From Pleurodeles waltl (taxonomy: Eukaryota > Chordata > Amphibia > Caudata > Salamandridae), in NCBI RefSeq assembly GCF_031143425.1, contig NC_090440.1, forward strand, positions 336,787,844 through 336,851,843: a DNA stretch of 64,000 nt, read 5' to 3'. This document shows, in pieces, positions 9,677 to 19,639 of the stretch. Position numbers and translations under genes: made by a program. The notes under the pieces are model-generated. The model was not told the origin of the DNA. It saw only the letters and a program-made list of their open reading frames with translations, and searched no databases. How positions within the stretch are numbered: position 1 is the stretch's first letter; every line of letters begins with the position of its first letter.

Positions 9677-10144
9677 GTGTCATATTTAGCCAACTTTAAT
9701 CGGCTGGTCGCTGAGACATCCTGGCCAGAGGAAAAACAAGCGGCCTTGTTTTACAAGGGACTCAAAGAGGAGTTAAAAGATATCTTACCGCAAATCGACC
9801 CGCAACCTACAGACTGTCAAGAATTAATAAACCTTGTCTTGAGGTTTGATCATCGTTTAACTGAACGAAAAGGAACGAGTAAAAAGACTGACAAATATTC
9901 CTGGCGTGTTCACGATAACAGAGACTCAAGAACTCCGAAAGAAAGAACGCCTGGACCGATGGAGATTGGAACCACCAGGAGACTTTTGACCAAAGATGAA
10001 AAGGATCTACGCAGAAAAAATGGACAATATCTCTATTGTGGGCGAAAAGGTAATTTCGTCAAAGACTGTTCAATCAAACCAAAGAACAATCGAGGTCCAG
10101 TTCAGAAGGTTGCAGCCAATGCATCAGTCAAGTCGGAAAACTAA
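9677..10144 (+). pseudogene. gag: gag, C-terminal part with degraded zinc knuckle
   Basis: This continues gag after the Harbinger insertion: the capsid end (NFNRLVAETSWPEEKQAALF), a basic linker, then a nucleocapsid zinc knuckle. In LYCGRKGNFVKDC the first Cys position of the CCHC box is Tyr and the His is Asn, so the knuckle could not bind zinc normally. Gag ends at TAA 10142-10144. The protease frame is offset by -1, as expected for gypsy elements that use frameshifting between gag and pol. Confidence 0.85.
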
Positions 10145-10600
10145 AACACCCAAGATGCAGAGAAGGGTTGCTCTTGGGTGTCACCGTGGACCCTTCACAA
10201 TCTAGACATCTCAAACTGGGAATAAGAGTTCAGGTTAAGAAAAAGACCTATTTCAAGAAGGCTCTAGTCGATTCTGGGGCTACTGGGAACTTTGTTGACG
10301 CCCAATTGGTTCGTGCATGGGGGATTCCATGTATTGAAAAGAAGACCCCAGAAATCATCCAGGCAGTCGATGGAAAACTCTTGACTGGAGGTCCGGTAAC
10401 TCTTCAGACTGTCCCCTTGTCGGTGATATGTGAAGATAAAAATCAAAGAAAGAAACATAAATAGAAACTTATCCTTGACTTGATCCATTCTCCCCAGTGT
10501 GGGATTATCCTTGGCTTGCCATGGTTAACTCATCACAATCCAGAGATTAATTGGGCAGAACGAAAGGTTGTGTTCTCATCTGCACTATGTAAAGAACGAT
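10145..10600 (+). pseudogene. pol: pol: aspartic protease region
   Basis: The retropepsin-like core ALVDSGATGNF carries the catalytic DSG triad, followed by an hydrophobic flap-region pattern. A TAG at 10462-10464 interrupts it. The frame reopens with a GLPWLTHHNPEINW-type block that normally links protease to RT, and then ends near 10612. The next domain is in another frame, so an indel lies near 10600. Confidence 0.82.
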
Positions 10601-11666
10601 GTCTCCAAAGGAATCAAGAATCGGAAGTTTGCAACTCTTCATAGCTACTGCCGCAGAGAAAGAAGTTCAGTTGCCCAAACAGTATTTATCCTATGACGAT
10701 GTATTTGATGAGAAAGAAGTAGAGAACTTACCTCCTCATAGATCTTATGACTGTCAGATTGATCTAGTTCCAGGTGCGATACTTCCCAACTGTCGTGTGT
10801 ATGCCCTGTCAGAACATGAAAATCAACATTTACGAAAATACTTGGATCAATTCTTAGACAATGGTTTCATTCACCCCTCTAAGTCTCCCGCAGCTTCTCC
10901 TTTGTTTTTTGTTCCAAAGGCGAATGGAAAACTTCGAACTTGTATCGACTATAGGGGTTTGAACAAAATCACCATCAAGAACAAATATCCTTTGCCCCTA
11001 ATTCCGATCTTACTGGAACAAGTAAAGAAAGCAAAAATCTACACCAAGCTTGACCTTCAAGGTGCTTATCATTTGGTCAGAATGAGAGAGGGTGACAAAT
11101 GGAAAACAGCGTTCAAAACAAGATATGGCCTTTTTGAATACACCGTCATGCCTTTTGGTCTGTGCAATGCTCCAGCAGCATTTCAATTTTTCTTGAATGA
11201 CGTTCTTAGAGAGTACCTTGATATATTTGCCATAGTCTACACTGATGACATTTTGATCTACTCAGACAATGAAAATGAACATGTCCAACATGTCAAGAAA
11301 ATTCTGGCAGTCCTTCGTAAGCACTATTTATATTGCAAACTAACCAAGTGTGAGTTTCATATTACCACAGTTGAGTTTTTAGGGGTTATCCTTACCCCTC
11401 AAGGTATGGTGATGACAGAAAAGAAAGTAAAAGCCGTATCTGATTGGCCCACCCCAAAGACTGTTGGTGATGTACAATGTCTCCTGAGGTTTGCAAATTG
11501 TTACTGGAGGTTCATAAATCATTTCTCCCAGACAGTGGCTCTAATTACTAAGCTATTAAGAAAGAAAGAAAAATTTGCATGGTCCCCAGAAGCCGATCAA
11601 GCCTTTTCAACTTTGCAAGAAGCTTTCTCCACTGCCCCAGTCTTGACTCATCCAGATGCGCATTGA
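10599..11666 (+). pseudogene. pol: pol: reverse transcriptase
   Basis: A complete gypsy RT domain, about 355 aa. It has the linker YDDVFDEKEVENLPPHR, the fingers KLRTCIDYRGLNKIT, TKLDLQGAYHLVRM with the first catalytic Asp, PFGLCNAPAAFQFFLNDVL, and the active-site box YTDD (usually YLDD or YVDD in this group). It ends at an in-frame TGA at 11664-11666, after which RNase H continues in the same frame. The domain is unusually intact between stops. Confidence 0.93.
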
Positions 11667-12110
11667 CCTTTCACAGTGGAAGCTGATGCTTCAGATGTGG
11701 CGATAGGAGCAGTCTTGTCACAACGAAACAAAAACACTGATCAACTTCATCCTGTAACTTACATGTCTCGGAAGTTGAACGAAGCCAAACAGAACTATGT
11801 CATTGCTGAAAAAGAGCTTCTGGCGATTTGTGACGCCTTTAAAGAATGGAGACATCATTTGTTGGGTGCCAAATATACTGTCACAGTATATACTGATCAT
11901 CGCAATCTTCAAATCATGAGTTACGCCAGACTTTTGACTCCTCAGCAATTACGCTGGATGCTGTTTTTTGCCGAATTTGATTTTGTGGTAACCTTCCGGC
12001 CTGGTAAAGATAATCGCAAAGCTGACACCTTGTCCCACCAAGAGTCTACCACGTTGCCTGCAGTTCAAACCTCCAGAGCTATCATTGCTCCTGACAAGGT
12101 CCTATGTATC
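11667..12110 (+). pseudogene. pol: pol: RNase H
   Basis: It follows RT in frame across one stop. VEADASDVAIGAVLSQ gives the first Asp, AEKELLAICDAFKEWRH the Glu and VYTDHRNLQ the next Asp of the RNase H active site. It degrades the RNA strand of the RNA-DNA hybrid during reverse transcription. Confidence 0.9.
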
Positions 12111-12789
12111 ATAAAAACTGAAAATTTCTTTGAAGACATCCGCAATTCATTCACTGTTGAAAAATTGCAGACGTGCACCCAAGCAGATCCCAAAAGGTCA
12201 ATCAAGCAAGGACTACCCTTTCATGATGCTCGTTTGTTCATGCCCACTACCAAACTTCGCAATATAGTGTTTCATTGGTTGCATGTTATACCTACTGCAG
12301 GTCACCCAGGTACTCCTAAAACTCTTGAATTAATCCCATGCTATTTTTGATGGCCTACCCTAACAAACGATGTAAAAACTATTGTAAACAACTGCGAAGT
12401 CTGTGCTCGCACTAAAACAAGTAATTCAAAACCGAAAGGGTTGTTACACCCACTCCCAACCCCAAGTCGTCCGTGGGAGCACATTTCTTTAGACTTTATT
12501 ACTGGTCTGCCAGTGGTTCAACAGCATTCAGTAACTCTGGTGTTAGTAGATAGTCTCACGAAATATGGACATTTCATTGCCTGTAAGAAATTGCCCACCT
12601 CTAGTGAACTGGCAACTATCTTACTGAATAGAGTGGTTCATTATCATGGACTGCCAAAAGTGATCCTCTCTGATCGGGGGTCGCAATTTGCCTCCAACTT
12701 CTGGAAGACATGGTGTAAAACGCTCCAAGTGACATCTACACTATCTACTAGCCACCATCAACAAATAGATGGTCAAACGGAGAGACTTA
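12111..12789 (+). pseudogene. pol: pol: integrase zinc domain and catalytic core, truncated by a MITE
   Basis: The zinc-binding region ends VNNCEVCARTK and is crossed by a TGA at 12348-12350 before a Trp-Pro. The core shows WEHISLDFITGLP (Asp 1), GLPKVILSDRGSQF (Asp 2) and DGQTER with the catalytic Glu at 12780-12782. The frame is cut two codons later by the MITE at 12790. It resumes after 13406 with NQTLKQHLHAYIEK. Confidence 0.9.
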
Positions 12790-13406
12790 GGGGGTGATTC
12801 CAACCTTGGCGGGTGGCTACCGCCGGCCGCCAGGCGGAAACCGCCATTCGGCCGCCATGCGGACGAATTTAGGCGGACCCCATTCCAACATTCCCGCTGG
12901 GCCGGCGGGCGCTAACCAAGTTAGCGCCCGCCGGCCCAGCGGGAATGAGGCCGCAACACAGGAGCCGGCTCCGAATGGAGCCGGCGGTGTTGCGGCCGTG
13001 CGACGGGTGCAGTTGCACCCGTCGCGCTTTTCACTGTCTGCTAGGCAGACAGTGAAAAGCCGGCCGGGGCCCTGTTAGGGGACCCCTGCACTGCCCATGC
13101 CAGTGGCATGGGCAGTGCAGGGGCCCCCAGGGGCCCCAGGACACCCCTTACCGCCAGCCTCTTCCTGGCAGTGAAAACCGCCAGAAACAGGCTGGCGGTA
13201 AGGGGGTCAGAATCCCCAGGGCAGCGCTGCCCTGGTGGATTCTCCCAGCCGGGGCAAAAACGGCGGAAAACCGCCGGCCCCGGCGGGGCGACCGTGGCTT
13301 TACCGCCGCGGTCGCAATGGGTGAGAAAGCACCGCCAGCCTGTTGGCGGTGCTTTCACTCATAATGGCCCTGGCGGTCTCGGACCGCCAGGGTCAGAATG
13401 ACCCCC
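12790..13406 (+). mobile_element. 617-bp Harbinger-type MITE built from consecutive hairpins
   Basis: It starts GGGGGTGATTCCAACC and ends GGTCAGAATGACCCCC. The flanks TTA (12787-12789) and TAA (13407-13409) are a TWA target duplication with one mismatch. At least ten hairpins follow each other. Examples are 12890-12946 (27-bp perfect arms, 3-nt loop), 13000-13025 (12-bp arms), 13026-13060 (16-bp arms), 13083-13123 (19-bp arms) and 13210-13242. It is GC-rich and non-coding. Removing it rejoins the integrase. The same family lies at 56532-57134 in opposite orientation. Confidence 0.92.
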
Positions 13407-14242
13407 TAAATCAGACTTTGAAGCAACACCTACATGCTTACATTGAAAAAGCACTTCATTCTTGGACATCAATGCTCTGGATAGCTGAGTTAGCCTACAA
13501 CAACTCCTTCCACACTTCTACTGGCATTACACCCTTCTTTGGTTTGTTTGGCTATCATCCTGAAACCTTGCCCATCACAATTCCTCAAGAAAGTTCTCTT
13601 ACTCCAGCTGTGTCAGAAACCATTCAACATTTGCATCAAACCCAGAAATTGATTCAACAGCATTTAGAAAAAGCCATACAAAAATACAAAAAGCATTATG
13701 ACAAGAAACATTGTGAGGGACCGCAGTATCGACCAGGTGACAAAGTGTGGCTTTCCACAAAACTTATAGACTTCAAGAAGAAGCACATGTTCAACCCCAA
13801 ATTCATAGGTCCTTACACTGTCCTTCAGCAAATTAATCCTGTGACCTATAAACTGCAATTGCCAAGATCATTACGGATTCATCCAGTGTTCCATACTTCC
13901 CTCTTAAAAAAGGCAGTCCAAAAGGTCCGCTCTCATCCAGCTCCTGTTCTAGTACAGGGGGAAGAAGAAGAATACGAAGTCAAGAAAGTGTTGGATTCTA
14001 AATTGAGAGGGCGTAACCTATGGTACTTAATCTCATGGAAAGGTTATGGCCCTGAAAGTAATTCATGGGTTTCCGCATCTGATATTCATGCGCCAGTACT
14101 TGTTAGACGCTTTTATCATCTCAATCGAGACAAACCAGGCCCTAGAGCGCGTCTGGGAGAGGGGAGTACTGTCAACACCAGGACAGTGCGCGCTCTACGG
14201 GTGACAAGAATGCAAAAACCCAACACTCTCAAGATAATGTAA
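13407..14242 (+). pseudogene. pol: pol: integrase C-terminus and chromodomain
   Basis: It continues integrase: the core end (ELAYNNSFHTSTGITPFF), the C-terminal GPYTVLQQINPVTYKLQLP fold, then a chromodomain at about 13970-14120. The chromodomain shows YEVKKVLDSKLRGRNLWYL, SWKGYGPESNSW and VRRFYHLN. Chromodomains steer integration to particular chromatin, by H3K9-methyl binding in studied cases. The frame runs to TAA 14240-14242, overlapping the proposed LTR start at 14170. Confidence 0.92.
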
Positions 14243-14454
14243 TTTATGCCTTGTGCTGATATGTTATTGTTTAACCTTTTGCATTGCAGAATTCAATCCT
14301 GAAGACTCATTCTTAAGGTGCTTATAAATACTGTTCATTTGCAATGTATTGCTGTAGGCTTTCAGAGTGAGTCAGGGTATGGTCCCTTTCCAGGGCCTTC
14401 TAGAAGCTTCCCCTGCAGCATGTCTGGGTGTGGTTGTGGGCTGGGCCAAGACTC

Positions 14455-14463
14455 TATAAAAGG
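14455..14463 (+). promoter_or_regulatory. TATA box of the LTR promoter
   Basis: TATAAAAGG sits in a GC-rich context, followed about 30 bp downstream by a plausible start region near CTCACTATTCAGAGG. It is a classical pol II core promoter inside the LTR U3/R zone. Confidence 0.7.
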
Positions 14464-14724
14464 GAGCCAGCCCAGCTCCACGTGCTCACTATTCAGAGGT
14501 CCCGGTGCAGAGCAGCAGCAACTTCCTGAGCTCCTGTTCCGGTGGCCTACCTTGATCTTCCAGGCCTCTGCCCTTCATACTACAGTGGTGATTCTTAATC
14601 AGGGGGGTAAAACGGAGGTTGGGCTGGGCCCCCGACCCCGTAATCGAGGGCGCTCAAATTCTTGGGCCTAATTCTTCATGCTAAACAATTTGCTCTTGCG
14701 CGTGTGAATGTGTGTTTGGATTTT

Positions 14725-15345
14725 TTATGGCATTTGCATGCTGGCATTCAAATCGGCAAGACGCACGATTCTTTCCTTGTGCTTAATTCATGATATTCAT
14801 TGTGCGCCTACTAATCGGCAAGACGCGCAATTTGTTTCCTAGTGATTTAACCCTTGATGCTCATTGTACGCTACCATTTCCTTGGCAGTTTCATGGTGGC
14901 CTTCAAATCGGCAAGACACGCAATTCTTTCCTTGTGCGTAATTCATGATTTTCATTGTGCGCTACCATTTCCTTGGCAGTTTCATGGTGGCATTCGAATT
15001 GGCAAGACGTGCTATTCTTTCCTTGTGATTAATTCATGATATTCATTGTTTGCTACCATTCCTTGGCAGTTACATGGTGGCATTCGAATCGGCAAGACAC
15101 ACGATTCCTTTCTTGTGTTTAATTCATGATATTCATTGTGCGCTATCATTCCTTGGCAGTTACATGGTGGCATTCGAATCGGCAAGACTCGCAATTCCTT
15201 CCTCGTGTTTAATTCATGTTATTCATTGTGCGCTACCATTTTTTGGCAGTTAGATGGTGGCATTCGAATCGGCAAAACGCGCTATTCTTTCCTCATGCTT
15301 AATTAATGTTATTTACTGTGCGCTAAGGCATTTACTTGGTAGTAT
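14725..15345 (+). repeat. ~95-bp tandem repeat in the LTR, about 6-7 units
   Basis: Each unit contains a form of GGCATTCGAATCGGCAAGAC, then TTCTTTCCTTGTG, TTAATTCATGATATTCATTG and GCGCTACCATTCCTTGGCAG. Units differ by scattered substitutions; the second is shortened. Tandem repeats in U3 often act as enhancers, but that is inference here. Confidence 0.88.
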
Positions 15346-15806
15346 TCAAGTTGACAAGTTGCGTGATTTATTCTTTGAATCTATGTTGTGTTATTCATGG
15401 TGCACAATCCTTCTATGGTGTTTAATACTTATATGAAAACCTGCAAGTGTGCAATACACTTTCCAATGTTTTGAGAGAACACAAAAAGACCAGAGTTCTA
15501 GATTCCACCACAGGGATTCAGTCATCTAAAAGCCTGGTAATTTTAAGAATATTCGTAGATTGTTCATGTTTTCAGAATGACAATACTTAGACTCATAGTA
15601 TAGTACTGTTTTCATGAGATGTATTTTGATGTGTGTTTTATCCTTTTGCTTCCTACAGGTCTCCTTCCCAGCTGTTCCCTTCCTAATCCCATTTTCCCCG
15701 CTTGGACTCTCTTAGACTCTGTGACAAATCTAATCAGAGCATTGGAGCTGTCTTGTGGTGGAAGTGTTGGGAACGTGCACAGTCCCCAAGGATCTGGTGA
15801 CTGACA

Positions 15807-17092
15807 CCCAGACAGTGAGCAGCGGAACTGGGTGTAGCTCAGAGAGGGTCTTCCTGGCCAAGATGACTGGCAAAGAACTGTACCATGCCCTGATTACATT
15901 TTCAAAGGACCTTGCTTACAGAACACACAAAGGATAGTGCATCTTCTCATCCTAGGCTGTTTGGAGCCATGACCAAGAGAACGGGAAGAATGCATTAGAA
16001 CCAGTTTTGGGTATAGAGTGACTTTCAGAAACACTGTTCAGAACACTCCTTGACCTGTGGAAGTTTCAGAAGAAAGACATCCCTGCTGCTAGAAGGACTG
16101 CCCTGCTGCTTAAAGGATTGCCTATCTGTCTGAAGACAGAAGATTGGACCTGCTTGCCTTGATCAATGACTCCAAGGGCCAATTGGCTGACCTCTTGTGT
16201 GAGCTACAGGTACAAAAACAAACTACTAGAGGCCTCTTCTGCTTCCCAGCTAACCAGACCCAAGTGGATTTGTCCTGGTCCCATTTGCTGGCCTCTCTGG
16301 AAGTTAGTCCTGATCCACCAGGTCCTGGACCTATGGCTGAAGTCAGAGTGCACTCCCCCCGGTGCATCTCAAAGTTTCACCAAGGCCAGTGCAGTACAAC
16401 GCAGCCTTATGCAGGGCTGAGCATTGCAGTGCCTCACAGCTTCTGAAAGGAAGCTTCACTGGAACTGTCACAGAACGATGCATCCTGATATAGGAACTGA
16501 CATCACAGCACCTTGCAGCGCCTGATCAGCAGCTTCACTGGAATCGGCACAATATGACACTGTCAACACAGGAGCTCACATCCCAACACCGTGCAGCTCC
16601 TGATTAGTGTAGACCAACGGAAGTGCTCGTGCCACAACCCCAAGTTCAAAAAGTTACAACTCCCATCAGGATACACTCGGTCCTGTACCTGGCCTGCACT
16701 TATTTGCAGTAGGCCCGAATTTGTGATTTTGTTTCCACAACCAGATTCCTGCAGTGACTTTTAGCGCCATTTTTAACAGAAACTTTGAAAAAGTTTAAAT
16801 CTGTGGTGGTACTGATTGTATTTTGAATGTTTTTATGTCATTTTATTTATTCAAATATACATTTTGATTCTAAATTGGTTAAGTATTTTTCTTGTGTTCT
16901 GTGTTTTCAAATATATTAGTGTGTGTGCTGCATAAATATTTTACACATTGCCTCTAAAATAAGCCTGACTGCTTTGTACCACTCTAACTGAGGGTAAAGC
17001 ACAAGTTACCTTTGTGACTTCTGTGGTTCCCTCTGACAAGGACTGTGGTTGTTGACTGGGTGGGGCTTACAGTACTCTCAACTAACAACGAA
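15807..17092 (+). repeat. Degraded LTR-like sequence related to the TGTTAGA...TCTAACA LTR family
   Basis: From about 16080 the sequence resembles the downstream half of the LTRs at 26164-27580 and 43021-53385. The clearest match is at the end (about 16930-17060: TTTTACACATTGCCTC, AAGCCTGACTGCTTTG, then a damaged form of the conserved terminus ending near CTAACA). The left limit is unclear and there is no TSD. No credible coding region is present. Confidence 0.5.
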
Positions 17093-19600
17093 ATGTATTA
17101 CAAATCTCAAATCGTTTCCTGTAATGGTGCAGCACACATCCATTGAAACAGAAGGGGTGTCAAGGCCACTTTTGTAGCAATCAAAAACAAGAGCCACAAA
17201 TTCCCCGCAAAAATTTGATTAAAACATTATTTCACCACAAGATTTGCACTAAGCATATTTCGAATAACTGGGAACTTTTATCTTTTAAATTATGATCACC
17301 CATTTTAACTAGGAGAAATTTCTATTTTGATGACGGTTGTTATTTATTTAACGGATGAATAGCTCAACACTTTGGACTCAAAACTGCATATAGTGGCTTA
17401 GCTTTGGCAGTTTAGTGCTGTATATTACATTTTGCAATCGAAATTACCCGAAAATATACAGCAGTCTTACCAACTATGAAGGTCAATGAACGAACTAAAA
17501 TTGTACACCAAATTATGAAGAGAGGAAATGTTTCATTTGTTTTCCATGGGATGGTGCTGACAGCACGCCACCTTTCCAAGAAAACTATATTTCTCGTTGC
17601 TCTGGGCTCAATTTCCATCCAGCCTAATTAAAACTTGGGCATTGTAAATGCGCGAGCTGTTAGAAAGGGCCTTGCAGAAAACTGCAAAATGATCGAATTA
17701 GCAAAAGAGGTTTACACAGTTCAATTGACAAATACTGGCACTTTTCAAAATGTGGCACACATTCTGTGCATTTTACCTCTCATTAACAAAGAATGGGATT
17801 GTTTACATCACCATGGCAATGTGAACGAAAGCCTTTCTACAAAGAGAAAAATGTACAGTATGCTCTTGCCTTATGCTCAAATCGACTTTTAATGGAGGCC
17901 TGGAGGGAAAGATTAGTGTATCTGCACCAAAGAGATAGGGTTTATCAAATTGCAACGCGTCAATATTGTTTTGCGGCTGTTCTATTTGAGATATCAGTTT
18001 ACTTAATTCTGCACAAAAGGCTAATGTGAGACCATATTGTACTTTGCCAACTAATCAGTAAAAGCTTCAAGACTGAAAAGACAGAACAGGTAGATCTATA
18101 TTATTGTAATGAAAAAAAGGGTAAACCCGTGAGATACAGCAGTATTCTAGTCACTTAAATAGGCACACTAGACACAGTTTCAAAAGGATATAAAGATTGA
18201 AAGAATGTAATTAACATCATAGGGGTGAGCAACTTTCAAACAAGGGAATATACACTCTTCTGGGCTCATTCTCCATTACATAGCTACAGAATCCGCAGTA
18301 TTCTACTAAACAGAGCAAAATTGTATTTTATGTTTACCATTTTGTAGATGCAGAACCTTTACAATACTAGCCACAGGAGTGAGAAAAGGAAGCAGAGGCG
18401 CTGTGATTGTTGCCTTGCTGGCTTATGTATTTGGACTTTATTGAATGCAAGAGAATACATTTTAGGCGTAGGTATTTGGATTTTTGGTTTTAGGGAGAGG
18501 TGTTAACCCTTCTCAAGAAACAAACACAATCCTCGTTGGAGTGAATCACTAAATTAACCTATGCTGAAACCTCTGTTAGCTTGTCACAAAAGCAGTCATG
18601 GTTATCTCAGAGGCATTGTGTTAAGTATTAATGCAGCACACACCCAGTAATAAAATGAAACTATAACATAAATAAATCCCACACCAATGTAGAAAAATAG
18701 AGACAATTAAAAAACATGATGTGACACAAAAAAGAATCAAATACAATCAGTAGGAGGTATGAAAGTTTAAAGCATTAAGTGAAAAAGTGCCTACGAAGAT
18801 CAAAGTGCCAACCACAGGTACCTCATCCCACAAAAGTGTGACAAAGTTAAAAGTTAATGTTTACTGTGATGGAGCACAGTTCAGATAAATGAGATGGATT
18901 GGGTCTGATGTCTGCTTACCTTCAGAATTAATAATTTAAAAAAGAAGTTACTGAGAATGTAAAACTCAGGGGTGCAGGGCAACCAGCGGTGTCTTAAGAC
19001 GAGGCATCATCGTGGGGGAGAACCACTCGAAGAAGTTATGGTAAAGCTGTCTATGTTTGGACTTTGTCAATTTTTTAGAAGTAGGAAATCTCAAGCAGGA
19101 GGAAGCTGCAGGATGTAGCCTTTGAGGGTTCCATGAGACTGGTTAACATTCCCAGAGGAGCCGTTGAACAGGATTTGCTGCTATGGAGAAGAATGTTGTA
19201 GGAACCACTTCAAAGTCAGATCAACCAGACGCCACAACATTCACAACACAGGTGTAAGTACCGTAATAAAAGACCAGATGAAATTGGATTGGAAGGTGAT
19301 CTTTTGTTCAAGCTATCATTTTTAATAATATTCTACACGTACTAAAAAAGACCCTAGCTGATCTTCATGTTGAGATAAGGTTGCTAGCCTTATAGCTTTT
19401 ATAGGTTCTTTTTTTTGGTTTTACTTCCTCATGCAATAAAGTGCTCCCAAATACTCAATGTCTTCAAGTAAATATTAGCATTTCCCTTTTATTTGTCAAA
19501 CCAGCTTCAACACCTCTTTGCAGGGTTTTCTTAAGGGCAATATTGTGGCTTTCTGCAGTTCCAGCAAGCATCAAACACTATTAATTCCATTAAAAACTTC
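17093..19600. other. No recognisable feature
   Basis: AT-rich DNA without a supported gene, RNA gene or repeat boundary. The short open frames at 17635-18029 have no recognisable motif. It may be old, diverged transposon sequence. Confidence 0.5.
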
Positions 19601-19639
19601 ACCCCTCATCCTCTGAAAAATGCTTACCTCTGATGATAA

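Larger units (their letters stand above)
1..15806 (+). mobile_element. Ty3/gypsy chromovirus-type LTR retrotransposon, 5' end outside window, with two nested insertions
   Basis: The order is partial 5' LTR (1-443), gag, protease, RT, RNase H, integrase, chromodomain, 3' LTR (14170-15806). A chromodomain after the integrase is the hallmark of the chromovirus branch of Ty3/gypsy. The coding part is split by a Harbinger element in gag (1017-9673) and a MITE in integrase (12790-13406); removing both leaves about 6.5 kb from the window start. The frame is broken by stops at 10462, 11664 and 12348 and by a frame change near 10600, so this copy is dead. The TSD cannot be checked because the left end lies outside the window. 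Confidence 0.93.
14170..15806 (+). repeat. 3' LTR of the gypsy element
   Basis: The start is placed at TGTCAACACC, just after the purine tract GGGAGAGGGGAG (14155-14166), a plausible polypurine tract. The end is placed at ...TGACA (15806), matching 443 of the 5' LTR. The start and end form a short inverted repeat, TGTCA/TGACA. It contains a TATA promoter and a 96-bp tandem array. The exact start is inferred, since the matching 5' LTR start lies outside the window. Confidence 0.75.
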
